A DNA stretch of 64,000 bases, taken from positions 248,001 through 312,000 of the forward strand of contig CP145427.1 in NCBI GenBank assembly GCA_036867785.1, read 5' to 3'. The notes beneath the pieces are model-generated. The model was not told the origin of the DNA. It saw only the letters and a program-made list of their open reading frames with translations, and did no database searches. The position numbers and the translations under genes are program-made. Positions within the stretch are counted from its first letter, which is position 1. Each line of letters begins with the position of its first letter. This DNA is from Plasmodiophora brassicae. Taxonomy: Eukaryota; Endomyxa: Phytomyxea; Phytomyxea; Plasmodiophorida. This document shows positions 9,461 to 18,822 of this stretch, piece after piece.

Positions 9461-10081
9461 ATGTCCATTGTCAAGTTCCTCATTGCTTCCGCGGTGGTCG
9501 TCGCGGCCGCCGCATTCACTATCGATGATGCCCGTGCGTTGGGGGACAAGGTCGTGGCTGTCGGCAAGGACGCCGCCGCGAAGCTGGCGCCGATTGCCCG
9601 AGCCGGCGGAGACAACGTCAAAGCCTTCAGCAGGCGCGCTACAATGAAGATGGGTCTAGTCGAAGAAGCCGGCGACGACAAGAAGCTTCGGCTCACAAAG
9701 CGCGGCAGGCAGGCCGTTTTTGTCGGTGCTGGAGCTGGAACAGCCGCCGTTGGCGTCAAGGTTCTGCCGCGGCTCCGCATGAAATATGTCGTGCCCGGGA
9801 CGGCTGTCGCGGCCGCCGTTGGCGCTGTTGCCGGTGCTGACCATCTGCAGCAAGCGTTTGGCAAAAACAAAGTTACGAACAAGCTCAAAGACCTGAAGAC
9901 GAACTACATGCAGCCTGCCGTCACGCGCGCCAAGGAGTTCGTTACCGGGAAGCGTACGAACCAAGGTCCGGACAACGCGGACGAGAATGCCGAAGCGTCG
10001 GAAGGGCATGACGATCCGGACGAGAATGCCGAAGCGTCGGAAGGACATGACGATCCGGACGGCAACTTTGATGAATACTAG
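9461..10081 (+). CDS. Secreted family protein 3 (206 aa)
   Basis: Single exon. Signal peptide about residues 1-20 (VKFLIASAVVVAAAAF). An N-terminal amphipathic stretch includes DKVVAVGKDAAAKLAPIARA, the same repeat type that is expanded in protein 4. A glycine/alanine hydrophobic segment precedes the family motif ADHLQQAFGKNKVTNKLKDL and the sequence KTNYMQPA, shared with protein 4. The C-terminus is acidic and contains two copies of a 13-residue unit (DENAEASEGHDDP), encoded by a 39-bp tandem repeat. Unlike proteins 1 and 2 there is no hydrophobic C-terminal tail, so it is likely soluble or held only by the central segment. Function unknown. Confidence 0.76.
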   Translation: MSIVKFLIASAVVVAAAAFTIDDARALGDKVVAVGKDAAAKLAPIARAGGDNVKAFSRRATMKMGLVEEAGDDKKLRLTKRGRQAVFVGAGAGTAAVGVKVLPRLRMKYVVPGTAVAAAVGAVAGADHLQQAFGKNKVTNKLKDLKTNYMQPAVTRAKEFVTGKRTNQGPDNADENAEASEGHDDPDENAEASEGHDDPDGNFDEY

Positions 10082-10499
10082 GGTGCGCATGAGTACGCAA
10101 CCTGTCCCTTTTGAATAAATGAGTCAAATTTTTCGTTCATTTATTCGTTAATCACTACATAGTGTCTGTTGTGCTATCTGTTGCGCGGCTGGTCGTTCCT
10201 GGGATCGTGAGTGTTCCCTCACCGCACCCTGCATACACGTAATGCGAACGCGCCTTCGGTACAATAGGAACGGATACCGCGAGCTCCCCTGTGCTTTGAT
10301 CACTGCAGGCATCGATTCGGCTCGACATGTCATGCGGTCGAGGGTCTATCAATGGGGAGGACCAACGACGAACCCGAAGGCAGCGCGGTAACGACATGGG
10401 TCCCTATTCCTGGTTAGCGTCCGCGTCAGTCACAGTCCCAGTATATCGGACCATGAAAGCAGGATCGGGATGAACAGGCGCCGCAGGCGGCCCAACCAG
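10082..10499. other. Gap: 3' UTR with AATAAA, then nothing recognised
   Basis: An AATAAA lies shortly after the stop codon of secreted protein 3 (TTGAATAAATGAG, about 10110-10122). The rest shows no gene or repeat I could recognise. Confidence 0.5.
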
Positions 10500-10510
10500 A
10501 CTGCCACGGG

Positions 10511-10692
10511 GTCTGAAGGCGTTCCAGACTATTTTTAGCAAAGTTCGCCAGCGGCGCGCCGCTGGTGACCACACAGCTGGGCAGGGAACGCGGCGTCGAG
10601 GCCGCACCCGGCGTCGACGGGTCTGAAGGACGTTCAGGCCTATTTTTGGCCATGGCCGCAGCGGCGCGCCGCTGGCAACCACACAGCTGGGC
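10511..10692 (+). promoter_or_regulatory. Duplicated promoter module of secreted protein 4
   Basis: Two copies of a module of about 73 bp start at 10511 and 10621. Each has GTCTGAAGG, an A/T box (CTATTTTTAG, a perfect MEF2-type site, at 10529-10538; CCTATTTTTGG at 10639), the palindrome AGCGGCGCGCCGCT, and CCACACAGCTGGG. A TCTGCATTTCGCCG element follows near the start codon. Confidence 0.6.
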
Positions 10693-10748
10693 TTCGTCGA
10701 GGCCGCGTCACTCTGCATTTCGCCGGGCAAATCCGCACAGGCAACACC

Positions 10749-11537
10749 ATGCACACCATCACGTTCCTGTCTGCCTTCGCGCTGGTCGTCGTCGCCGCCG
10801 CCGCAATCACCGCCGATGACGCCCGTGCGTTCCGCGACCAGGCCCTGTCGTTCGGCCGGGACACTGCGACGAAGTTGAGACCGGTTGCCCGCGACGTCGG
10901 CGACAGGGCCATGACGTTCGGCAAGGAGGCTGCCACGAAGTTGGGGCCGATTGCCCGCGACGCCGGCGACAAGGCCATGGCGTTCGGCAAGGATGCGGCG
11001 ACGAAAGTGGGACCGATCGCCCGCGACGTCGGCGACAAGGCCATGGCGTTCGGCAAGGACGCGGCGACGAAAGTGGGACCGGTTGCCCGTGATGTCGGCG
11101 GCAAGGCCATGGCGTTCGGCAAGGACGCGGCGACGAAAGTGGGGCCAGCTGCCCGTGCTGGCCGGGACCAGGCCATGTTACTCAGCAAGAAGGCTGCGGT
11201 CAAATTGGGGCTAGCACCCCGAATTGCGAATCGTCGAGCGGTTGTGCGGCGACCCTTCACGAAGTACGGTGTGGCCATCGGTGTCGGCGCTGCCGCTGGC
11301 GCCGCTGTTGCCGGCGCCGAGCACCTGCAGAACGTGTTCGGCAGGAACAAGGTGACGGACGCGCTCGTCGACCTGAAGACGAACTACGTGAAGCCCGCCA
11401 TCGAGAATGTCAAGGCAGCGGGCAGGAACGTGTGGGGCCAGACGGGAGCGGACGCACAGGCACAGCGTTCCGCGTGCCCCAATGTCATCAACATGCGGGA
11501 CGTTGACGACATCGACGAGCCGGACGTTGACATGTGA
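10749..11537 (+). CDS. Secreted family protein 4 with amphipathic 22-residue repeats
   Basis: Single exon, 262 residues. Signal peptide ITFLSAFALVVVAAAA. Residues about 28-140 are five 22-residue repeats close to ARDVGDKAMAFGKDAATKVG, encoded by 66-bp tandem repeats. Alternating charge and small hydrophobics suggest amphipathic helices of the LEA or apolipoprotein type; this is inference from composition. A Gly/Ala hydrophobic segment follows, then the family motif AEHLQNVFGRNKVTDALVDL and KTNYVKPA as in protein 3. The C-terminus is acidic. Proteins 3 and 4 form a closer pair, as do 1 and 2. No known function. Confidence 0.77.
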   Translation: MHTITFLSAFALVVVAAAAITADDARAFRDQALSFGRDTATKLRPVARDVGDRAMTFGKEAATKLGPIARDAGDKAMAFGKDAATKVGPIARDVGDKAMAFGKDAATKVGPVARDVGGKAMAFGKDAATKVGPAARAGRDQAMLLSKKAAVKLGLAPRIANRRAVVRRPFTKYGVAIGVGAAAGAAVAGAEHLQNVFGRNKVTDALVDLKTNYVKPAIENVKAAGRNVWGQTGADAQAQRSACPNVINMRDVDDIDEPDVDM

Positions 11538-11614
11538 GCGACCGCCCCCTTCCACCGTTTCTATAAACGCCACAGTTGTCGCAACGCGTCAAACTCGTTT
11601 GTATCTGATCCAGT

Positions 11615-13007
11615 CTAGAGCATCATGCGCTGGCCGTTGACGATGCCGAGGCCGCCGGCCTGCTGCTGCTGCGGGTTGTGGGCGCCGCCGCCCGCCGCCG
11701 TCATCTGCATGTCCATGGTCGGGTTCATGTTCATCTGCAGGAAGTCGGGCGAGTTCAGGTACTGCTCGACGCGGGCCCGGTCGAGCGCGTCCGTCATCAT
11801 CGACATCCTGCCGCTGCTGTCGCCCGTGTCCGCGTACAACGGCGCGTGCGTCCCCTTCCCCTCCTTCTGGTTGGCGTTACCGACGTTGATCGCGCCGCCC
11901 TGCTGTTCCGACGGCGCCGTCGTGATCGTGAGCACCTGGCGGCCCATCTACAACCGTCGTCAGCCCAGCGTCCCAACTGATGACCGAGACGACCGACCCA
12001 CCTGGTTCGACGTCGACACGGTCCGCATCTGGCCGCCAGCGAACGTCGTGATCGCACCGGTGCCGAACGCGCTCAGGGCGTCGGGCGCCCGGACGGCCGT
12101 CGAACGGGCCGGCGCGCCCCGCTTAACGGTGATCAGGTCGGCGAGCTCGCCGTAATGGCGGAACGCTGGCACCGTGATCGACACCTGACCGAAACGATCA
12201 GCCACGCTCTGGGTCAGCGCTCGCTGCGCCTGCCCCCGACCTGTTCGCCCAGGGCGGTGGTGACGTCGACCGTGAACGGGTACACCGGGTTCGTCCCGTT
12301 CTTCAGCTCGTGCTTGTAGAACGCCCCGTCCATGTGCAGGTCGTGCCCGTTGACCTTGGCGTCGATGATCGGCGCCGACAGGCCCCGCACCTGGAACCGC
12401 GCCCTGGTCTGTGTGGCGCCGTCGAAGAACAGTGTCACCTGCTGCTGCTTGGCAGGGCACGGGATCGCGCGCCATACGACGTTCGACGTGCCCGTGCCGG
12501 GGATGCCCAGCTGAATGCCAGACGTCTGCGTGCATTCCGGGCAGACCTACGCGAGCGCACCGGTCAGCCTCGATGGACGGCCACGACAACAACGACGATG
12601 ACGTACGTCGTAGACGTAGGCGTAGTACTCGCCGACGACGCCGACGTTGTCCGCTGGGTTGGGCGTAGATGGGGCCGGGCCCTTAATGGCAACGCACATG
12701 CCACAGACGGCCGCCTGCGACTTCATGCCGACCGTCATGCCGTTCATGGCCTGTGTGGGGTCAGGGTCGGTCAGAGCGCGGCCCAGCAGCCGACCGAGGC
12801 AACGGGCGGACGTACGACGGCGATGAACCCCTGTGGGATGGTGCCACCGGCGGCGCACCCGGGCCCAAAGTTCTTCCCGCTGTAGAACGACGCCGCCGTC
12901 GACACGTCGATGTCGAAGAACGTGGACAGGGGCGAGAACGGCGTCGTGGGCGACGCGGACGCCACCACCAGCGCCGCGATCATCGGGATGACCACGCGTG
13001 CTTGCAT
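11615..13007 (-). CDS. Expansin-like secreted protein with C-terminal extension
   Basis: Exons (complement): 12816-13007, 12607-12750, 12241-12546, 12002-12208, 11615-11947; 393 residues, all joins phase 0, introns 32-65 nt. Signal peptide about 1-19. A double-psi beta-barrel domain is shown by the Cys pattern ending in VCGMCVAIKG...YAYVYDVCPECTQTSGIQLG, which parallels the expansin/EXLX 'V.D.CP.C....LDLS' block, then VVWRAIPCP. A second domain (FQVRGLSAPIIDAKVNGHDL ... PFTVDVTTALGE) matches the expansin C-terminal wall-binding fold. Expansins loosen cellulose-rich walls without hydrolysis. The last 150 residues are not part of a usual expansin and end in a Gln/Met-rich stretch. The join to the last exon is least certain, because it could be a separate frame starting at 11947. 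Confidence 0.74.
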
Positions 13008-13120
13008 ATGTGGGGGAATAGTTAACGAGTTCCTGGCAAACGAATTAGAGAGAAATGGATGAATGAAGAGGACGGTGATTGTGACCCTGCCCCAGCGAGC
13101 GTGTGACGTGGGTCACCGTA

Positions 13121-13153
13121 TGTGACTCAACGTTGTCCCCGCGTTGAGTCACA
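13121..13153. promoter_or_regulatory. Palindrome with two TGACTCA-type sites
   Basis: Exact 12-bp arms TGTGACTCAACG (13121-13132) and CGTTGAGTCACA (13142-13153) with a 9-nt spacer. Each contains the bZIP (AP-1/GCN4) core TGACTCA. It lies in the 537-bp interval between the divergent expansin-like and lipase genes and could serve both. The remainder of 13008-13544 shows another GTGAGTCACG at about 13442 and no gene. Confidence 0.6.
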
Positions 13154-13544
13154 CAGGCCCGACCGGCACTCGCTGACCCACTTTGACTCTCGCGACGCTT
13201 CGGCCACCACGCTCGTCTGTACGTTCCGCGTGCTGAGCGGTGGTACCGGGTGCCAAGTACGCCTGCCCGTCCGGGGCGCGATGACTACGGGTCCACGTTG
13301 GCACCGACATCCAACATTGTTCCAGCGACATCGCTGTCGCTAATGTGCCCAACTACCAGTACCAGACGAACGAACCTGTCAGCCCTGCTATCGCGAACGT
13401 CGATTGCGGCTGTAAATGGTACCATGCAACGCCCGGCGATCGTGAGTCACGTTGCAGGGCGTAGCATGACGACATGTCATTCCGGACCCGGAATCGACGT
13501 CGTCGGGTGCGACCCGGAAACGCAAACCACAATTTTCAGAAACG

Positions 13545-14949
13545 ATGCAAAGCGGTACGATCGACGTGTCCATCTGGAACCAGTTCCTGCTGGTCGTCGG
13601 GCAGATCGCGTCCATCGTCTGGACATGGTCCGGGTACGTCGTCACTCAGGCCTACCACGCGGTACTCGTCAACGTCGTCCTGGTGGTCTTTAACGCAGTC
13701 GGTCTCAATACGTCCTCGCTGGAGCGCTTTCAGCGCGCGCTCAGCGACGTCCTGTCGTACATCTTCACGGCCCCCCACAGGACTGCCAACGGGCAGACGT
13801 TCCCCTACTCGCTGGCGAATGTGATGGACACCAGATACCAGCTGCACCCTGACTACGTCGTTCGCCTTCGCCATGAGTTCCCGTGGTTCGCCGATGACGG
13901 CGCCGCGTGCAAGGTGGACCATCCGGAGACGGTGCACGTCCTCTCGCTAATGTCCAAGCTGGCCTACGAGGACCCGCAGGTCGTCAACGACATTGCCCAG
14001 AAGTGGGGCTTGCAGGTGTACAACGTATCCACAGACAGCGCGTCAGTATGCTTCAGGCACGACGTCCGAGTACGTTCGTCGTAATCTAACATGGAGGGCT
14101 ATAGATCCGCCTTCGTTGCCGTTGTCGGGCAATCCGTCGTCGTTGCGTTCCAGGGAACCACAGCCAAGACGATCGTCAGCGTCCTCGAAGGCGTTACGTT
14201 GGAGTTGCCCGACAAGCAGGGCACCATATACGCCAGCTTCTACAGGGTGGGTCGCGTGTGATCACCGCGCTGGGGGCACTAATCCCAACCGTTTGCAGGA
14301 CCTGCTTTCGACCGACAGCGACGGTAGGACAATGCTGGAAATGATCGAGGAGATCGTCGTGCGTCCGGGCCTCGTCGACAAACAGGTCCTGATCACGGGG
14401 CACAGCCTGGGTGCGTCCATGGGCGTCCTGTTCGGCGTACTGTGCGACGCGCGGATCCAGAAACGGATCGCCGGGTTCGTCACGTTCGGGCAGCCCCGGG
14501 AGGGCGACGAGACGTTCCGCCTGAATTTCGAACGGTACGACACGTGCCATGCTGCTGGTCGCGCGCCACGATTCGCCTCTAATCGGCGCTGCAGGATGCA
14601 CCCGGGGAAGTACGTGCGGTACGTGCACGCGTTCGACCTTGTCACGTACGCGCCCGTCCTCGCGGCCGTCTTCCGGCACATCGACCCGAAACGATACATC
14701 ACGGTCGCCGGCGACGTCAAATCCCACGAGGACGAAATCGCAACCTGGACCGTCGTCGACGCGCTGTCCTACTGGGTCCAGTACCTGGCCCTGATCCCGA
14801 CCTTCTGGCTGCGTGGCGAATCCCTGCTTCGATCGCTGTTCCGCGTCGCGTTCCTGGGCGTCCCCAACGGCGACGACCACTGGATCTGCAACTACGAACG
14901 CGCCCTGTACAACCGCGTGACGAACGTACACGAATTAAAGACGGCCTAG
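13545..14949 (+). CDS. Class 3 (fungal-type) lipase, membrane-anchored
   Basis: Exons 13545-14045, 14097-14246, 14299-14534, 14595-14949; 413 residues. Introns are 51-60 nt; the first has a CTAAC branch-like sequence. N-terminal residues about 10-50 hold one or two membrane segments (FLLVVGQIASIVW, VLVNVVLVVFNAV). The alpha/beta-hydrolase core has VVVAFQGT (oxyanion strand), the nucleophile elbow GHSLGAS, the acid in VHAFDLVTY and a candidate catalytic His in GDDHWICNYERAL near the C-terminus. Family members hydrolyse acylglycerols or phospholipids; substrate cannot be told from sequence. Another hydrophobic stretch lies near residue 360. Divergent from the expansin-like gene. Confidence 0.83.
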
Positions 14950-15036
14950 AGCGAGTCGGTGGCGGCGAGTGGCGACCCGACAGAAATAGCGCGTTGTCCG
15001 AGTCGCTCGCCGCCGGTGGTAAAACCGACGCGCGAG

Positions 15037-15048
15037 CCTATATTTAGG
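15037..15048. promoter_or_regulatory. MEF2/CArG-type box upstream of MADS gene 1
   Basis: CCTATATTTAGG; its core CTATATTTAG matches the MEF2 consensus YTA(A/T)4TAR. It is embedded in a palindrome with arms GAGCCTA/TAGGCTC (15034-15051) and lies 84 bp before the start codon, suggesting autoregulation or cross-regulation by a MADS protein (inference). Confidence 0.6.
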
Positions 15049-15131
15049 CTCTGTCGTTATTTGCCGCTGGGCTGGGTCTGTCGCGTTGCTCAGTCGTCGT
15101 CGGCCAGACATTGCCGGACGCGCGAGCGCCA

Positions 15132-15805
15132 ATGGGTTGGTCCCGCGCGCGCGTCGTCGGCACCGATCCGCCCCGCTGATTGCTGTGCGTCAGGTCGGCG
15201 TAAGATCGAGATCCAGACGATCCCGGCCGGCAAGAAGCGCAGCGCCACGTTCCGCAAGCGCAAGACCGGCCTCGTCAAGAAGGCCATCGAGCTGGCGACG
15301 CTCACCGACTGCGATATAGGTACGACGCTTCCGACTAGTCGTACTGGTGTGCAACGCAAGCGCTGACCGGCGCCGCGTGTCCCCAGCGCTGATCATCATG
15401 CACAAGGACCAGGTGACGCAGTTCTCGTCCAGGGACATCTCCTCGATATGGAGCGATTTCGTCAACTACGACGGCCACGTCGAGGTCGTCAAATCGTCCG
15501 ACCTGAACCGCCTGGAGCCCGGCCGGTTCTTCCCGCCCTGGAACCAGGCGTCGTCGCCGCCGCCCCCGCAGGCGCCCAGGCCGGCGAACCCGATGGGCCT
15601 CGCCATCCAGAGCAGCTGGGACCCGTCCCAGCTCCACATGGACGCCATCCGGGCGATCGGCATGCCATCGATGCCCGTCGGCGGCGTGTTCCCGTCGTGC
15701 TGGGCGAACTCCGACCAGCTGGGCCTGCAGAACGACCTGCCGCCGTTCGCCGGCCCATCCCATCATCACCACCAGCAGCAGCAGCAGCAGCAGGTCCACC
15801 GATAA
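15132..15805 (+). CDS. MADS-box transcription factor 1 (4-nt first exon)
   Basis: Exons 15132-15135 (ATGG only), 15194-15319, 15387-15805; 182 residues. The join gives MGRRKIEIQTI, the standard MADS start, which no in-frame ATG supplies without the tiny exon. The DNA-binding helix KRSATFRKRKTGLVKKAIEL and the strand TDC.DIALIIMHKDQVTQFS are complete. The C-terminal part is Pro/Trp/Gln-rich and ends in His and Gln runs, and no K-domain is visible, so it is of the type I/SRF or MEF2-like class rather than plant MIKC. The second intron falls inside the MADS box after DCDI. Expected role: dimeric binding to CC(A/T)6GG or CTA(A/T)4TAG sites; both kinds of A/T box occur in this window. Confidence 0.85.
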
Positions 15806-15845
15806 TCTATTCGCCCGGTCCGTCCCCGGCGACGAAATACATTCG

Positions 15846-18090
15846 CTACATGACCAGCGGGTACAGGACGTCGTGCGGCAAGGCGGGCAGGGTCGGCGGC
15901 GCCGGCGGGACCAGCGTCGCGTTGCCCGAAGCCGGGTACGCGAGGAACGACGCGGACACGGTCACCTGGAACGTCTGGGCTTCGCCGGCCGCCCCGGTCA
16001 CGGTCCTCATGCGCCACCTGCCCATGCTGTCAAGGCGCGAGACGCACGACGGGCCCGCCTGCGCCTACGTGTCGGTGCCGTAGACGACGCGCGCCGACAC
16101 GATCTTCGTCTGCGGGTTCAGCACCGACCCGACGTCGGCGGTCAGGAACTCGACGTGCATGGCGCTGACGATGCCGGTGCAGGACAGCTGCGACGCCGAC
16201 CACGTGTACGAGGTGGCCGGCGCGCCGAGGTCGACCTGGATCCAGTCGTCGACGTTCGTGTAGGTGGAGCTGCCCCACCGGCCGACGTACAGCGGGGCGA
16301 GCGTCGCCAGGTAGTCGAGGACGCCTCGGGAGGCGCACCGGGCGGCCAGCTGCGCGCTCGTCAGCGTTATCGCACAGGTGGAGTGCAGCGACTCGCCGAA
16401 CCCGACGACGATCCGGTCGGCGTCGGCCAGCGAGCATTGCCCGTTCGCCGAACGACCTGTTCGTGGCGTTGAGCGAACGGCCGGACGACCGGACGACGAC
16501 GAGGGAGGCGTACCGACGAGGGTCAACCCGCTGATCTGCTGGGAGATGGCCTGCTGCGACGCCGAGATCGTCTGGAGCTGGCCGGCCAGGACGGGCTTGC
16601 CGACGATGTACCCGGGGTTGCCCGATTTCGCTCTGCCCGTCGCAGACGTCCAGCTCTGGGGACGCGTCGGTGTCAGTCGTGCCGAGCGTTGTGGTGCACT
16701 CCGCGAGGAGGACGTTACCCTGGTGAACGACGTCGAGTACTGCTGGACGATCGCCCCGGACGCGTCGCCGCTGGAGCAGGTCGAGGACGGCGTGACAGTG
16801 CTGACGGTGACGGCCGCGCTGGCTTGCGTGATCTGGCCGGCCTGGTTGTACGTGAACGTGTACGCGATCTGGCGAACAACACAGTCAGTGGACAGGCGAG
16901 CAGCAGGCCGATAACGTTCGCGTACGCCGGCGACAGCGTTCTGGCACTGGCAGGACCCGGGTGTGTACGTCGGCACCGGCATGGACGGTAACGTCGTCGG
17001 GGCGCCCGTGTTCGGGTCGACGAACGTCGTCTCGGTGACCGTGATCGGGATGTACTGCGAGACGGAATCGGGGGAGGCGGCCGCCACCTGATGGACAACA
17101 ACAGTCACTGGCATGCGGTGCACGAACGCGTCATCGATCGTCCCCGAACCTGGCCGATTTGCAGCGCCGTCGTGTACGTCGCCGGGTTCAGATACGTCGT
17201 GCAGGAGCTGGCCAGCGACGTCAGCGTGCGCTGGCATCGGGTCTGCGTCGCTTGGCCGAATAACGCGAACTGGGCGTCGTCGCCTATCAGCAGTCAGGAC
17301 CCAGATGTTCCCCGGGCCGCATCACGTGGCTTAGGTACATTCGAAGGTGGCGCTTGGGCCAGGGATCGACAGGAATCCGTAGCCCTGGCTGACCAGGCCG
17401 CCGGACACGGATCGCCCGGCGACGATGGGCGACCCAACGAGGTAGTTGCTCGTTGCCGGGACCGGGGTGGCCGTCGGTGATGCCTTGGAGAACAGGTAGG
17501 GCGTTGCGGATTCAAGCGCGTCGAACTGCGACGAGGTGACCGCCGATGGCGGCGAGGTGTAGAACGTGCCCAGGCTCGGGTTGTTCACCGACTATACACG
17601 ACGGGTCGTAAGGTAGCGGAAAGCGCTGGTCGTCGTCGCTGCACGCGCCCGACCTGGACGCAGATTAGGTTGTCAACGAACGTGTAGCTGAGGCTCGCAC
17701 GTTTGTTGACGGCGACGAGGTTGGAGTCGACGCACATGGGGACGCTCGCCTGGACGGCCCCGCTGGGCGTCACGCTGGAGAACAGCGCCTGCTCCGCCGT
17801 CGTGCAATCCGGGTCGCATGAGCACCCGAAATCGCACACGCTGTACGTAAGGTCGCAGGTGCAAGTCCCTGGCGACAACGGCGTTAGTCGCCACATGCAG
17901 AGCGACAATAGCAACGAGGGGCCGGACCGATGTCGGTCTGCTCATTCGGGACGAGTGCATGCGGGGTCACGATCGCTGACGAATCGATCGGGTACGTGGT
18001 GTTCCCTGCCAGCGACCCAGCGACAAGCGCACACAGTAAAAGGGGCAATGCCCACGACGCCGCCATCTTTCCGATCACGACTGGGCGCAT
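15846..18090 (-). CDS. TCTN: Tectonic-family ciliary transition-zone protein
   Basis: Nine exons (complement): 17928-18090, 17654-17868, 17339-17591, 17150-17283, 16926-17087, 16719-16868, 16514-16655, 16069-16456, 15846-16026; 595 residues, or 587 if the second ATG at 18066 is used. Introns are 42-63 nt. Signal peptide (ASWALPLLLCALVAGSLA). Tectonic hallmarks: the Cys-rich block CTCDLTYSVCDFGCSCDPDC, then LICVQ..VNNPSLG, SGNPGYIVGKPVLAG in the second half, and the C-terminal PALPHDVLYPLVM (family: LP.D.FYPF). Tectonics are secreted or membrane parts of the MKS module at the base of cilia, where they gate entry of membrane proteins. With RSPH4/6 at 19.5 kb this shows the organism builds flagella. 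Confidence 0.86.
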
Positions 18091-18822
18091 CGATTCGGGC
18101 TGCGCCCGCGCGAAGCCACCTGATGCGCTCTGTCTGTCCCCTCACTGACGTTTTGTCGGGTGGGCCGCCGCCCGACGAATCGCAACACACAAGTTTCTGT
18201 TATGCAGCGCGAGTGACTGTGCGAATGGGTTTGGAGTCTCTGACGTATGGGAATGGTCCCGCTGGACGCAGGCACGCTTTTATTATTAGCCGCTCGTCGC
18301 TGTTGATGCCAGTATTTTAGGCACATGGCCGAATTAAGCGACACGCGTCGGCGTCGCGTTTTGATGACGAACGCGATCGATCATCGTTCGCCGGGCGCGA
18401 AGGTTCGCCACGGGCGTGGCATGCAGCTCCGGCTCGGTGCCGCCCCCGTCGGGGGTATCGCCCCCCGTCCCCCCGCTGCCGCCGGCCCCGTCAGAGCTGC
18501 ACGTCGGGATGGAAAACTGCGCGACTGTCCTGGGCCGCGCTCAGCCACTGGGCCGGGGCGGGCGCTGCGCGGGCGGGCGGTTGGGCAGCGCAGTCCGGAA
18601 ACTGGCAAGCGACATCCCTCGAAGTCGATCGACCGCCGCTCGCATCGTCCGCCCCGACCGCAATTGCGTCCCGATCAGGCACGGCCCCCCCAGGAAGGCG
18701 CCCGTGAGTCACGCGTGAACCCGTCCCGAACAGGCTCGACGAACTTCCGGGCCGTTGTTCCGGGCCAGATCGTGAGATAGCCGAGTTTGGCGACAGCGCG
18801 CGCGCGGCGACAGCAGCTAAAG
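18091..18822. other. Divergent intergenic region, Tectonic/MADS gene 2
   Basis: No gene recognised. It holds C- and G-rich low-complexity DNA at about 18440-18490 and one GTGAGTCACG (bZIP-type) at about 18703. It should contain the promoters of both flanking genes. Confidence 0.5.

Noticed and set aside
13993-14280. Alternative plus frame before the lipase third exon
   Set aside because: It reads through two introns; the spliced frame contains the conserved VVVAFQGT strand instead.
18325-18780. 151-codon plus frame in the Tectonic/MADS interval
   Set aside because: Arg/Pro-rich translation of GC-rich noncoding DNA; no motif, signal or conserved neighbour.
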